From: Allobosea sp. LC85
Lineage (GTDB): Bacteria; Pseudomonadota; Alphaproteobacteria; Rhizobiales; Beijerinckiaceae
DNA length: 64,000 bases
Direction: 5' to 3'
Assembly: GCF_000735605.1 (NCBI RefSeq)
Contig: NZ_JPKG01000020.1
Location: 36,621 to 100,620, forward strand
The position numbers and the translations under genes are program-made. This document shows, in pieces, positions 1-8,629 of the stretch (within the stretch, counting starts at the first letter, position 1; every line of letters starts with the position of its first letter). The notes beneath the pieces are model-generated. The model made no database searches. It worked only from the letters and a program-made list of their open reading frames with translations, and had not been told where the DNA came from.

Positions 1-2
1 TC

Positions 3-377
3 GAGACACGCTACGGTCTCGTCCGTCCGGAATTCGTCGCGCTCTACGCGGTTGGCCTGAAGGAGGGGGTGGCCGCGAAGAACATCGTGGCCTCGTCCGG
101 CTTGCCGAAGAACACGCTGAGCCGCGCCATCCAGAAGCTGCTGACACGACGCTTGCTCAAGCGCGAGACGGACCGGGACGACCTGCGCAGCTTCGTGCTG
201 CGCCTGACGCCCGCAGGCCGCGCCATTTTCGAGGAGACCATGCCGCTGATGGTTAAGCAGCAGAGCACCATGCTTTCGACCTTGACCGAGGCCGAGCAGC
301 GCCAGCTTTGCGAATTGATGGACAAGCTCGTCATCGCCTCTCCGGCATGGCCGGCGGATCTCGAGCCCCAGTCATAG
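3..377 (+). CDS. MarR-family transcriptional regulator (5' truncated by window edge)
   Basis: The frame is open from the first bases and stops at a TAG at 375-377, so the gene starts outside the window. The visible 124 residues cover the winged-helix DNA-binding part of a MarR regulator. The stretch reading VASSGLPKNTLSRAIQKL is the recognition-helix region, followed by a wing with charged residues (KRETDRDD) and a C-terminal dimerisation helix. It presumably represses a nearby gene. The next gene on the same strand, at 600, encodes an ABC binding protein, but a link is only inferred. The ligand cannot be told from sequence. Family assignment is firm; the target is unknown. Confidence 0.8.
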   Translation, partial: ETRYGLVRPEFVALYAVGLKEGVAAKNIVASSGLPKNTLSRAIQKLLTRRLLKRETDRDDLRSFVLRLTPAGRAIFEETMPLMVKQQSTMLSTLTEAEQRQLCELMDKLVIASPAWPADLEPQS

Positions 378-599
378 ACCGGGTCGAGCGAAGCATTCTT
401 CCAAGGGATTGCGGGATGGTGGTGGGTCTCCACTGCCGAACCGCGCCAATTCAGAACAACAGTCGAGCCAGGATCGCCTAATCAAGTCACAGCACGGCGC
501 CTCGTGGCGTGGGCCGACAGCCACCGCCGAGGCCGCACAACAAACCAGCGGAAGGGCCGACATGTCGACCTTTACCGAAACAAAACAGGGGAACTCGTC

Positions 600-2192
600 A
601 TGAAGCTTGCAACGACCGTCCGCATCTTCGCACTCGCGGCAGCGCTCAGCGCCTCGGTCTCCGGGGTGGCGCTTGCGCAGACGCTCACAATCGGCGTTCG
701 CGCCGGCCCGGAATCGATCGATCCGCATTTCACTGCGACCGGCACCCATGCCGAAGCGCTGAAGCATGTCTTCGATACGCTGACCTGGTCGGGCGACAAA
801 CTGCAGATCGAGCCACGGCTCGCGACGAGCTGGAAAGCGATCGAGCCTTCAGTCTGGGAGTTCAAGCTGCGCCCAGGTGTCAAGTTCCATGACGGTTCCG
901 ACTTCACCGCCGAGGATGTGAAATTCTCGATCGAGCGCATCCCGGTGGTTGCCGGACCGAACCCGACCACGATCTATGTGCGCCGCGTCAAGGAGGTGAA
1001 GGTCATCGATCCGCTGACGGTCCATATCGTCACTGACGGGCCGGCCCCGAACCTGCCGAACGACTTCATCCGCCTCTTCATCGTCTCCCACAAGGCGGCC
1101 GCCGGGCTGACCAAGGACAATGCCAACGAGGCCTTCAATACCGGAAAGGCAGCGGTCGGCACCGGCCCCTACAAGTTCGTATCCTGGACGCCGAAGGACC
1201 AGCTCGTGCTGGAGCGCTTCGACGGCTACTGGGGCGAGAAGGAGCCATGGGCCCGCGTGCTGCGCAAGGAGCTGCCGAACGACGCCGCCCGCGTCGCCCA
1301 GCTCAAGGCCGGGCAGGTCGATATCATTGTGCGCGCGCCGGCGTCCGACGTGCCGACCCTGAAACGCGACTCCAAGCTCGCGGTCACGACGGTCGATACG
1401 GTCTATGTCTTCAACATGGAGCTCGACATGCGGGACAAGTCCCCGCAGGTCAGCGCCAAGGATGGTTCGCCGCTGCCGAAGAATCCGCTCCAGGACGTCA
1501 AGGTGCGCGAGGCGATCGATCTCGCCATCGATCGCCCGGCCCTGGCGGAAATCGCGATGGAAGGTCTCGGCTCACCGGTGAACCAGCTCGTGACGCCGGA
1601 TATCGCCGGCTACAACAAGTCGCTGCCGCCGCTGAAGCCCGACCTGGCCAAGGCCAAGAAGCTGATGGAGGAGGCCGGCTACGCCAACGGCTTCAAGGTC
1701 GCCTTCTCGTTCACCAATGATCGTCTCCCCGGCGACCGCCAGGTCGGCACGTCCATCGCGCAGATGCTGGCGCGGATCGGCATCGAGGTGAATGCCAACG
1801 CCCAGCCTGGCGCGGTTTTCTTCCCGGCCCGTCTGCGTGGCGATTTCTCGATGTCGATGTCCGGCTGGGGCACGCTGACCGGCGAGGCCAACTACACGCT
1901 CTCCTCGGTGGTGCACTCCAACGATCCGGCGAAAAAGCTCGGCGCCTTCAACGTGCTGGGCTACAAGAACGTCGAGCTCGACAAGCTGATCGAGGATGCG
2001 GCGGTCGAGATGGATGAGGCCAAGCGCAACAAGCTCCTCGCCGATGCCAACGCCATCGTCGCACAGGACCGGCCGCGTCTGCCGATCGTCGCCGTCGGCT
2101 CCGCCTGGGCCATGCAGAAGGACAAGGTCGCGATCAGGCCGCGCGTGGATGAGGACACGCTCGCCATGGACATCAAACCCGCCAAGAAATGA
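600..2192 (+). CDS. ABC transporter substrate-binding protein, dipeptide/oligopeptide (SBP_bac_5) type
   Basis: This is a 530-residue periplasmic solute-binding protein. The ATG at 600 was chosen because it follows a purine-rich GGGGAA site and begins a clear Sec signal peptide: Lys2, a hydrophobic core, and AxA cleavage near residue 25. The longer upstream frame from 504 lacks a signal. The mature part has SBP_bac_5 features: TLTIG start, ESIDPHF, a LATSWK segment, and the FKLRPGVKFHDG motif typical of DppA/OppA/NikA proteins. The likely cargo is a peptide or similar small molecule. No cognate permease or ATPase gene is next to it; a peptidase-type hydrolase gene follows 205 bp downstream. 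A short GAGGC-TTCG-GCCTC hairpin overlaps the stop codon. Confidence 0.9.
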   Translation: MKLATTVRIFALAAALSASVSGVALAQTLTIGVRAGPESIDPHFTATGTHAEALKHVFDTLTWSGDKLQIEPRLATSWKAIEPSVWEFKLRPGVKFHDGSDFTAEDVKFSIERIPVVAGPNPTTIYVRRVKEVKVIDPLTVHIVTDGPAPNLPNDFIRLFIVSHKAAAGLTKDNANEAFNTGKAAVGTGPYKFVSWTPKDQLVLERFDGYWGEKEPWARVLRKELPNDAARVAQLKAGQVDIIVRAPASDVPTLKRDSKLAVTTVDTVYVFNMELDMRDKSPQVSAKDGSPLPKNPLQDVKVREAIDLAIDRPALAEIAMEGLGSPVNQLVTPDIAGYNKSLPPLKPDLAKAKKLMEEAGYANGFKVAFSFTNDRLPGDRQVGTSIAQMLARIGIEVNANAQPGAVFFPARLRGDFSMSMSGWGTLTGEANYTLSSVVHSNDPAKKLGAFNVLGYKNVELDKLIEDAAVEMDEAKRNKLLADANAIVAQDRPRLPIVAVGSAWAMQKDKVAIRPRVDEDTLAMDIKPAKK

Positions 2193-2204
2193 GGCTTCGG
2201 CCTC
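2191..2204 (+). terminator. UUCG-capped hairpin at the end of the SBP gene
   Basis: A 5-bp stem (GAGGC/GCCTC) with a TTCG tetraloop overlaps the stop codon of the binding-protein gene. There is no T-tract after it, so it may be a weak terminator or an mRNA 3'-end stabiliser. Confidence 0.35.
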
Positions 2205-2355
2205 GGTGGACCGATTCTGGCAGATATGCGGGAACCGGTATAAAAACGCGCCGGACGAGTATCGGGCATGCGTGGAGAGACTAGCCGCAGGACCAGTAGG
2301 TGGGGTATGTGCCCCGCCGCCTGCTCTCCCCCTTTCCCGACTACACCGGTTCGAC

Positions 2356-2374
2356 CTCTCCCGCTGCGGGAGAG
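2356..2374. repeat. CTCTCCCG inverted repeat in the SBP-peptidase gap
   Basis: A perfect 8-bp inverted repeat with a 3-base loop (CTCTCCCG-CTG-CGGGAGAG) lies 24 bp before the peptidase start. Its base composition resembles the dispersed CT/GA-rich palindromes of rhizobial intergenic DNA. It could also act as a transcript stem-loop. A similar CCCTC/GAGGG hairpin lies at 42810-42838. Confidence 0.4.
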
Positions 2375-2397
2375 AGGGAAACGCACCAGGATAACCC

Positions 2398-3366
2398 ATG
2401 ACAATGTCACCTATTGCCCTGGCCATTCATGGCGGATGTGGCACTTTGCCCAAGGCCGAGATGACCGAAACGGAGTGGACCGAGGCCAAGGCGGATCTCG
2501 CCGCCTCGCTCCGCGCCGGCTGGGCGGTTCTCACCAAGGGCGGCTCGGCCGTCGATGCGGTCGAGGCCGCGGTGCTGGTGATGGAGAATTCGCCGCATTT
2601 CAATGCCGGCCACGGCGCAGCGTTCAACGCGGATGGCGAGCATGAGCTCGACGCCTCCATCATGGATGGCGAGACGCTGGCTGCCGGCGCACTCTGTGGC
2701 GTCAAGCGCATCCGCAACCCGATCGGCGCCGCCAAGGTGCTGATGCGCCGCGGCGACCCGCTTTTCCTGGCCGGCACGGCTGCCGACAGCTTCGCCGAGT
2801 CGGAAGGGCTCGACATGGTCGAGAACGAGTATTTCTCGACCGAGCGGCGCCGCAAGAACCTGTCCTCGATGAAGATCCGCGAGCTCGTCGGCACCATGTC
2901 CGAAGCAAGCGAGGCAGAGAAGCACGGCACGGTCGGCGCGGTCGCGCTGGATGCCCAGGGCCATCTCGCCGCCGCAACCTCCACCGGCGGCTACACCAAC
3001 AAGCCGGCTGGGCGCGTCGGCGACACGCCGATCATTGGCGCCGGCACCTATGCGCGCGACGGGCGTTGCGCGGTCTCGGGTACGGGCAAGGGCGAGTATT
3101 TCATCCGCTACTGCGTCGGGCACGAGATCGCCTCGCTGATGGCCTATGCCGGTCTCGGCCTCGAGGAGGCGACTGCCCGGGCAATCGCCGAGCTCACCGA
3201 GCACAGGATCGGTGCTGGCCTCGTCGCGATTGGCGCCGATGGCAGCATCGTTGCGCCGTATAACTCCGAGGGCATGTATCGCGGCTGGGTGACGCCCGAT
3301 GGCTTCATCCATGTCGCGACCCATGGCGATGTCGAAGTCGCCGGCCAGATCGAGGCGGCTGCGTGA
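2398..3366 (+). CDS. Isoaspartyl peptidase / plant-type L-asparaginase (Ntn hydrolase)
   Basis: This is a 322-residue asparaginase_2-family enzyme, which cleaves beta-aspartyl dipeptides or L-asparagine after autoproteolysis. The N-terminus has the family AIHGGCG motif, and FNAGHGAAFN lies around residue 70. The autocleavage site and nucleophile is Thr178 in the KHGTVGAVA motif, followed by ATSTGG and a typical beta-subunit. The ATG at 2398 has an AGGA site 6 bp upstream; a second ATG two codons later is possible. Its stop overlaps the next start by GTGA, so it is the first gene of a three-gene operon. The chemistry fits processing of peptides imported by a system such as the preceding binding protein, which is inference. 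Confidence 0.92.
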   Translation: MTMSPIALAIHGGCGTLPKAEMTETEWTEAKADLAASLRAGWAVLTKGGSAVDAVEAAVLVMENSPHFNAGHGAAFNADGEHELDASIMDGETLAAGALCGVKRIRNPIGAAKVLMRRGDPLFLAGTAADSFAESEGLDMVENEYFSTERRRKNLSSMKIRELVGTMSEASEAEKHGTVGAVALDAQGHLAAATSTGGYTNKPAGRVGDTPIIGAGTYARDGRCAVSGTGKGEYFIRYCVGHEIASLMAYAGLGLEEATARAIAELTEHRIGAGLVAIGADGSIVAPYNSEGMYRGWVTPDGFIHVATHGDVEVAGQIEAAA

Positions 3367-4406
3367 GCACGCCCGAGCCGATCGTCATCTGGGGCGCGGG
3401 CGCGATCGGCGGCACGCTTGGGGCCTACTGGACGCGCGCGGGCATCCCCGTCCTGCTCGTCGATGTCGTTCCCGAACATGTCGAAGCCTGCCGGACGACG
3501 GGGCTCGCGATCAGCGGGCCGATCGAGGAGTTTCGCCAGGTCGTGCCCGCGGTGACGCCGGCGGAGCTGACCGGAACCTACAGGCGCATCGTGCTCGCGG
3601 TGAAGGCGGGTGCCACGGAAGCGGCTCTCGACGCGCTGGCCCCACATCTGGCCGAAGACGGCTTCGTGCTCTCCGCCCAGAACGGTCTCAACGAACTGGC
3701 CATTGCCGGGCGCGTCGGCGAGGCCCGCACCATGGGCTGTTTCGTCAATTTCGGCGCGGACTGGCACGGGCCGGGCGAGATTCTCTACGGCAATCGCGGC
3801 GCTGTCGTCGTGGGCGAGATCGATGGCGCGATGACGCCACGCGCCCTCGAGATGCACAGGCTGATGCTGCTCTTCGAGTCCGACTCCATTCTGACCAGCA
3901 ATATCTGGGGCTATCTCTGGGGCAAGCTCGCCTATGGTGCGATGCTGTTCGCTACCGCGCTGACGGATGATTCGATGTCGGCGAATTTCGCCGATCCGAA
4001 GCGGCTTCCTGTCTGGCTCGAGCTCGGGCGTGAGGTCGGTGCGGTCGCGGCAGCGCGCGGAGTGTCCTCGCTCGGTTTCGGCGAATTCGATCCGATGGTC
4101 TTCGCGCCGGGCCGGCCGGAATATCCGCAGATCGCGACGATCGCCTGGCTCGCAGACTATACCTCGAAGACGGCCAAGACCCGTTCCGGCATCTGGCGCG
4201 ACCTTGCCGTGCGCAAGCGCAAGACCGAAGTCGACCCCCAGATCGGCATCATCGCGCGCCTCGGGCGCGAGGCAGGGGTTCCGACGCCGGCGATCGAGAC
4301 GCTGGTGAAACTGGTTCACGAGGTCGAGGACGGCGAGCGCCCACTCTCCTTCGATACGCTCAAGGTGCTGATCGACCAATGCAACTCCGCTTCGACAATC
4401 GCGTAG
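3363..4406 (+). CDS. Ketopantoate reductase-like (ApbA/PanE family) oxidoreductase
   Basis: This 347-residue NAD(P)H-dependent 2-dehydropantoate-2-reductase-family protein starts at a GTG that overlaps the previous stop (GTGA). The Rossmann dinucleotide motif GAGAIGG lies near residue 11. NGL and VNFGADW segments follow, then the C-terminal helical ApbA_C domain with a conserved Lys-containing helix (LWGKLAYGA). It is longer than E. coli PanE and lies in a catabolic-looking operon, so its substrate may be another 2-oxo acid. Its 3' end overlaps the SDR gene by 28 bp. Family assignment is secure; a role in pantothenate synthesis is not. Confidence 0.82.
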   Translation: MSTPEPIVIWGAGAIGGTLGAYWTRAGIPVLLVDVVPEHVEACRTTGLAISGPIEEFRQVVPAVTPAELTGTYRRIVLAVKAGATEAALDALAPHLAEDGFVLSAQNGLNELAIAGRVGEARTMGCFVNFGADWHGPGEILYGNRGAVVVGEIDGAMTPRALEMHRLMLLFESDSILTSNIWGYLWGKLAYGAMLFATALTDDSMSANFADPKRLPVWLELGREVGAVAAARGVSSLGFGEFDPMVFAPGRPEYPQIATIAWLADYTSKTAKTRSGIWRDLAVRKRKTEVDPQIGIIARLGREAGVPTPAIETLVKLVHEVEDGERPLSFDTLKVLIDQCNSASTIA

Positions 4407-5134
4407 CCCTTGTCACGGGCGCGGCCCAGGGCATTGGCCGCGCCATCGCGTCCGCTCTGGTTCAGTCCGGGGCTAAAGTGCATCTCGCCGATATCGATGC
4501 CGAGGGGGTCGCGAAAACCGCGGCTGAGATCGGAGCCCAATTCCACACCGTCGATCTTGCAACGCCGGAAGCGGCGCGCGATCTGGTCGGCGGGATCTCG
4601 GTCGGAAGCGGCTCGCTCGACCTGCTCGTCCATGCGGCGGGCGGCGTGCGCGGCCAGGTCGGCCGGCCGATCGAGGACATTCCGGAAGCAGACTGGCGCA
4701 CCATTTTCGCGGCCAATGTCGATGCCGCCTTCTTCCTGGCGCAGGCCGCAGCACCGGTGATGAAACAGGCCGGCTATGGGCGTGTCGTCACCATTTCGTC
4801 GGGGGCCGGACTGCGCCCGAGCCTCACCGGCATCCAGGCCTATGCCAGCGCCAAACATGCGCTGGTCGGGCTGACGAAGCAGCTCGCCTGGGAACTGGGC
4901 CCGCACGGCATCACGGTGAACTCCGTTGCGCCTGGCTTTGTGCGCTCCAATCCGGCGACGGAACGGCAATGGCAAAGCTATGGCGAGGCTGGCCAGAAGA
5001 AGTTGGTCGAAAGCATCCACACCCGCCGCCTCGGTACGCCCGAGGACATCGCCAATGCGACGCTGTTTTTCCTCAGCGAACAGGCCGGCTGGATCAGCGG
5101 CCAGGTGCTTTCCGTCGACGGCGGACGCTCCTGA
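4379..5134 (+). CDS. SDR-family NAD(P)-dependent oxidoreductase
   Basis: This is a 251-residue classical short-chain dehydrogenase. It has the cofactor motif TGAAQGIG near residue 14, a VHAAGG segment equivalent to NNAG, catalytic Ser around residue 140 (TISSGAG), and YASAK supplying the catalytic Tyr and Lys. The C-terminus has the common ISGQVLSVDGG ending. It overlaps the ketopantoate-reductase-like gene by 28 bp and ends the operon. Together with the peptidase and PanE-like enzyme it may oxidise or reduce a hydroxy or oxo acid released from a conjugate. The substrate cannot be read from sequence. Confidence 0.88.
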   Translation: MQLRFDNRVALVTGAAQGIGRAIASALVQSGAKVHLADIDAEGVAKTAAEIGAQFHTVDLATPEAARDLVGGISVGSGSLDLLVHAAGGVRGQVGRPIEDIPEADWRTIFAANVDAAFFLAQAAAPVMKQAGYGRVVTISSGAGLRPSLTGIQAYASAKHALVGLTKQLAWELGPHGITVNSVAPGFVRSNPATERQWQSYGEAGQKKLVESIHTRRLGTPEDIANATLFFLSEQAGWISGQVLSVDGGRS

Positions 5135-5180
5135 GCATTGGGGCGTTTTGCGGGCGCCGACGCGGTTTTTCACGGCATCA

Positions 5181-5210
5181 TTGCCACATGCATATTTTCG
5201 ACCCTACAGT
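5181..5210 (+). promoter_or_regulatory. Candidate sigma-70 promoter for the cold-shock gene at 5262
   Basis: TTGCCA at 5181 and TACAGT at 5205 are separated by 18 bp and precede the GTG start by about 50 bp. An AAGGAA ribosome-binding site follows. The match is moderate. Confidence 0.4.
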
Positions 5211-5261
5211 GCTCCCCGGGCTGGCATGAGCCAACCTGAATAGCGACTGAAGGAATAGCAC

Positions 5262-5471
5262 GTGAGCACGGGTACCGTGAAATGGTTCAACGAGACCAAG
5301 GGCTATGGTTTCATCACCCCTGACGCGGGCGGAAGCGATATTTTCGTCCATATCAGCGCTGTCGAGCGTTCGGGCCTGCGCGGCCTGAACGAAGGCCAGA
5401 AGATCAGCTACGATCTCGAGGCCGATCGCAAGACCGGCAAGTCCTCGGCGGTCAACCTCAAGACGGCTTGA
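5262..5471 (+). CDS. Cold-shock domain protein (CspA family)
   Basis: This 69-residue single cold-shock domain binds single-stranded nucleic acid and acts as an RNA chaperone. RNP1 (KGYGFIT) and RNP2 (DIFVHIS) are both intact. The start is GTG, with AAGGAA about 7 bp upstream. The protein is closely related to the second copy at 12583 but stands alone rather than beside rpsU. A strong hairpin lies downstream at 5600-5624. Family certainty is very high; cold induction is not shown by the sequence. Confidence 0.96.
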   Translation: MSTGTVKWFNETKGYGFITPDAGGSDIFVHISAVERSGLRGLNEGQKISYDLEADRKTGKSSAVNLKTA

Positions 5472-5599
5472 TCTTAGCCTTCTGCGGGAGGGCGATCGGC
5501 GGCGTCACCTCCCGAGCCAATGCGAATCTCTATCTCTCTATCCGGACTGAAGACGATTCCCGGCATGCCCGTCGCCCCAAGGCGGCGGTAGAAAGGACC

Positions 5600-5624
5600 A
5601 GGGCCAGCCCGAAGGGCCGGCCCT
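5600..5624. terminator. Strong hairpin between convergent genes
   Basis: An 11-bp stem with one A-C mismatch and a GAA loop (AGGGCCAGCCC / GGGCCGGCCCT) lies between the cold-shock gene and the end of the minus-strand enolase-family gene. No long T-run follows on either strand, so it is a probable bidirectional terminator of the GC-rich type. Confidence 0.5.
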
Positions 5625-5638
5625 CACATGCATCTAGT

Positions 5639-6820
5639 CTAGAGCTTGAACAGCTCCCGCCCCGTCTGATGGGCGCGGATGTAATCCCAGTCATAGCTCA
5701 CGCCGAGGCCCGGCCCCGTGGGCACGGGAAAGCACCCATCCTTGTCGACGCCCTCGAGTTGGTCGCTGTAACCGCAGGTATAGACCGGCGGCACGGCATT
5801 GGGGCAATCCGGGCCGACCAGCGCAAGCTCATAGAAATTGGTGTTGCGCGTCGCGGCCATGCAGTGGCGGTGTGCGGGGCCGCAGGCATGGATCTCGACA
5901 TCGACGCCAAAGGCCTCAGCGAGATGGGCGATCTTCATCGCGCCGGTGATGCCGAGATCGTATTCCGGATCGGAGCGCAGCATGTCGGTGCCGCCATTGA
6001 TCAGGAAATCGGCCTTGGGCTCGAAGCCGCGCAGATACTCCGTCTGCAGGATCGGCGTCTTCAGCATCTCGCGCAGCTTCTTGTGGGCGAAAGCCGAGAC
6101 GCCACAGTCGCGCATCGGGTCTTCGTACCAGAAATAGCCGCCCTCGTCGCAGGCACGCCCGACATAGAGGGCATCGGCGAAGGTTCTGAGCTCATTGGCC
6201 GGATCGAGCATCAGCGTCATGCGGTCGCCGACAGTCCTGGCGACATGCAGGACGTTCGCCGCCTCCTCCCGCGCGTCGCCCTCATGCCAGCCATGGAGCT
6301 TGAAGGCACGATAGCCCAGCGCGTAGCAGGCCTCGGCGAAGTCGGAGAAGGCCTCCTTGCTGTCGAGCCCGCCATTGCGGTCGCCGTGATAGGTCGAGGC
6401 ATAGGTCTTGAGCCTCGTGCGGAAGCCGCCGAGCAATTGCGAGACCGAGGCGCCGAAGCGCTTTCCGGCGAGGTCCCAGAGCGCGATGTCGATCGGCCCG
6501 ATACCCATGCCGTCATGCTGGCGGAGTTCCCGCTTCATGTCGTTCCAGATCTCTTCGCGGTGGTCCGGGTTGCGGCCGAGCAGATTGGGGGCAAGCGAGA
6601 GCGTCTGCGCCATCGTGGCCCGCGTTCCGCCCCAATGCATGACATATTGCCCCTCGGCGCCGTCGTCGCTGCGGATGACGATGGCAAACTTGGTCAGCTC
6701 GAGCTCGGAATCCGGCTTGTACCCGACATTGTAGACCGCGCGGGCATTCTCGGCCGAGCGGCCGAGATTTCTGCTCCTGAACGAGAATTCGACGACCTCA
6801 ACCTCTGCAATCCTGGTCAT
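5639..6820 (-). CDS. Mandelate racemase/muconate lactonizing enzyme family protein (probable sugar-acid dehydratase)
   Basis: This 393-residue enolase-superfamily enzyme abstracts a proton alpha to a carboxylate bound to Mg2+. The metal ligands are visible as Asp206 (MLDPAN), Glu233 (YEDP) and Glu261 (QTEYL). The His-Asp dyad of the mandelate racemase subgroup is present as Asp284 and His311 (EIHACG). The usual K-x-K on the second strand reads K174-L-H176, so the second Lys is replaced by His. It is the last gene of a GntR-dctP-dctQ-dctM-enolase series with short gaps, which suggests dehydration of an acid sugar imported by the TRAP system. The substrate is unknown. Confidence 0.9.
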   Translation of the reverse strand: MTRIAEVEVVEFSFRSRNLGRSAENARAVYNVGYKPDSELELTKFAIVIRSDDGAEGQYVMHWGGTRATMAQTLSLAPNLLGRNPDHREEIWNDMKRELRQHDGMGIGPIDIALWDLAGKRFGASVSQLLGGFRTRLKTYASTYHGDRNGGLDSKEAFSDFAEACYALGYRAFKLHGWHEGDAREEAANVLHVARTVGDRMTLMLDPANELRTFADALYVGRACDEGGYFWYEDPMRDCGVSAFAHKKLREMLKTPILQTEYLRGFEPKADFLINGGTDMLRSDPEYDLGITGAMKIAHLAEAFGVDVEIHACGPAHRHCMAATRNTNFYELALVGPDCPNAVPPVYTCGYSDQLEGVDKDGCFPVPTGPGLGVSYDWDYIRAHQTGRELFKL

Positions 6821-6830
6821 GATGATCCTC

Positions 6831-8105
6831 TCAGAAACCGGCGATCCGGGGGAGCCAGAGGCTCAGGGCCGGCACATAGGTGATGATGGCGAGCGCCACG
6901 ACGAGCGCGATCAGGAAGGGCCAGAGTTCGCGGAGCAGCGCACCGAGCTTCACGCGCGTGATCGCCATCGCGACGAAGCAGAGCACGCCGACTGGCGGTG
7001 TCACCTGGCCGATGACGAGGTTGACCAGCAGCACGATCCCGAAATGCACGAGATCGATCTGCAATGCGGTCAGCAGCGGCAGCAGGATCGGCACCAGGAT
7101 GATCATGATGGCGATCGTCTCCATGAACATGCCGGCAATCAGCAGGGCGATGTTCAGGATCAGCAGGACCACCAGCGGATCCGTTGAGATCGAGGTCATG
7201 AAGGCGGTGACCAGCTGCGGCGCCTGCTCGATGGCGAGAATCCAGCTGAAGGGCGAGGCGGCGGCGACGATGGCGATGATCACGGCCGTCTCGCGCGCCG
7301 TGCCGATCAGGATCGCCGGCAGGTCAGCAAGCTTGATCGAACGGTAGATGAACATGCCGACGACGAGGGAATAGGCGGCGGCGACGCCAGCGATCTCGGT
7401 CGCGGTGAACAGCCCCGCCCGGAAGCCGACGATGATCAGCACCGGCATCAGCAGCGCCAGCGAGGCGTATTTGAACTCCTTCCAGAGATTGGGGAACGAG
7501 AAGGCGCCGGCCGGCTTGAAGTCGCGGCGCAGCGCCAGGATGGCGATGGTCGCCATGATGCAGCCGGCCATCACCAGGCCAGGAATGATGCCGGCGACGA
7601 AGAGGCTGCCGAGCGAGATATTGGCCTGCCAGGCATAGACCACCATCAGGATCGAGGGCGGAATGATCGGGCCAAGCGTGCCGGCAACCGCCGACAGCGC
7701 CGCTCCAAACGCGCGCGGATAGCCCATGCGTTCGAGCTGCGGCACGAAGACCCGCGCGGCTGCCGCCGTATCGGCGACGGATGAGCCGGAGATGCCGGAG
7801 AGAAAGACCTCGCCGACGACCAGCGTATGGGCCGGGCCGCCGCGGATATGGCCGACCAGTGCCTTGGTGAAGCTGAACAGCCGCTCGGAAATGCCCGACG
7901 CGTTCATCAGGGAGCCGGCGAGCGTGAAGAGCGGGATCGCCAGCAGCGGGAAGGACTGCACGCCGGCCACGATGCGCTGGGCGGCGACGGTGAGTGGCAC
8001 GCCTTCGATGAAGATCGTCAGCAGGGCCGAGCCTGCCATCGCGATCCAGATCGGAGTGCCGACCACGAGCAGGACGGCGAAGGTGAGGAGAAGGATGGAG
8101 ACCAT
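6831..8105 (-). CDS. dctM: TRAP transporter large permease subunit (DctM family)
   Basis: This 424-residue polytopic membrane protein has about 12 hydrophobic segments. It is the ion-coupled transport subunit of a tripartite ATP-independent periplasmic transporter. Family features are the long N-terminal hydrophobic helix with GxP (VVGTPIW), the FPLLAIPLFTLAGSLMNASG region and the PPSI loop. It lies between the small permease gene (5-bp gap) and the enolase-family gene (10-bp gap), so co-transcription is very likely. Substrate choice rests with the binding protein at 8630. Confidence 0.94.
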   Translation of the reverse strand: MVSILLLTFAVLLVVGTPIWIAMAGSALLTIFIEGVPLTVAAQRIVAGVQSFPLLAIPLFTLAGSLMNASGISERLFSFTKALVGHIRGGPAHTLVVGEVFLSGISGSSVADTAAAARVFVPQLERMGYPRAFGAALSAVAGTLGPIIPPSILMVVYAWQANISLGSLFVAGIIPGLVMAGCIMATIAILALRRDFKPAGAFSFPNLWKEFKYASLALLMPVLIIVGFRAGLFTATEIAGVAAAYSLVVGMFIYRSIKLADLPAILIGTARETAVIIAIVAAASPFSWILAIEQAPQLVTAFMTSISTDPLVVLLILNIALLIAGMFMETIAIMIILVPILLPLLTALQIDLVHFGIVLLVNLVIGQVTPPVGVLCFVAMAITRVKLGALLRELWPFLIALVVALAIITYVPALSLWLPRIAGF

Positions 8106-8110
8106 GCCTG

Positions 8111-8623
8111 CTAGTCCCGCGTCGTGATGTCGGACCAGAGCGCGCCGGTCAGGCCTTCGTCGATCAGGTTGCGCAGGAGATGCAGCAGCGACAGCACGCT
8201 CCCGACGAAGAGCGGCGCAACCGTCCAGCCGGCCGAGATGCCGAGCATCGGCGTCAGGTTCGGCAGTTCGCGCTGAAGATAGCGCCAGGAGAACCAGGTC
8301 AGCGCGCCGAGAACCGCGGCTGTCACCAGGAGCGCCATGACGCCGAAGATGGCGCAGAGCCAGCGCGGGGCGAACAGCACCACGACATCGATGATGATGT
8401 GGGTCCGGGCGTGGAATGCATTGGCGATGCCGAGGAAGATCATCCAGCCGAACAGCAGCAGGATCAGTTCCTCGGACCAGGTCAGCGGATCGTTCAGCGC
8501 GTAGCGAAAGACGACGGCGGCGCAGACCAGCGTCGCGATCGCGCCGTGCAGCGCGGCAAGGAAGGCGTTCTCCAGGCGGCTCGACCAGTCGTCGAGCCGC
8601 CGGATCAGGTCGAGGCCCGTCAT
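8111..8623 (-). CDS. dctQ: TRAP transporter small permease subunit (DctQ family)
   Basis: This 170-residue protein has four predicted membrane helices and the DctQ pattern: an early ALNDPLTWSEEL segment after the first helix, then FLGIANAFHARTHIIID. It pairs with the large subunit encoded immediately downstream. The spacing to dctP is 6 bp, typical of a translationally linked trio. Confidence 0.93.
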   Translation of the reverse strand: MTGLDLIRRLDDWSSRLENAFLAALHGAIATLVCAAVVFRYALNDPLTWSEELILLLFGWMIFLGIANAFHARTHIIIDVVVLFAPRWLCAIFGVMALLVTAAVLGALTWFSWRYLQRELPNLTPMLGISAGWTVAPLFVGSVLSLLHLLRNLIDEGLTGALWSDITTRD

Positions 8624-8629
8624 GACGGG

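Noticed and set aside
409..603. 64-codon frame before the binding protein
   Set aside because: No ribosome-binding site or homology is visible. It ends in the binding-protein start and appears non-coding.
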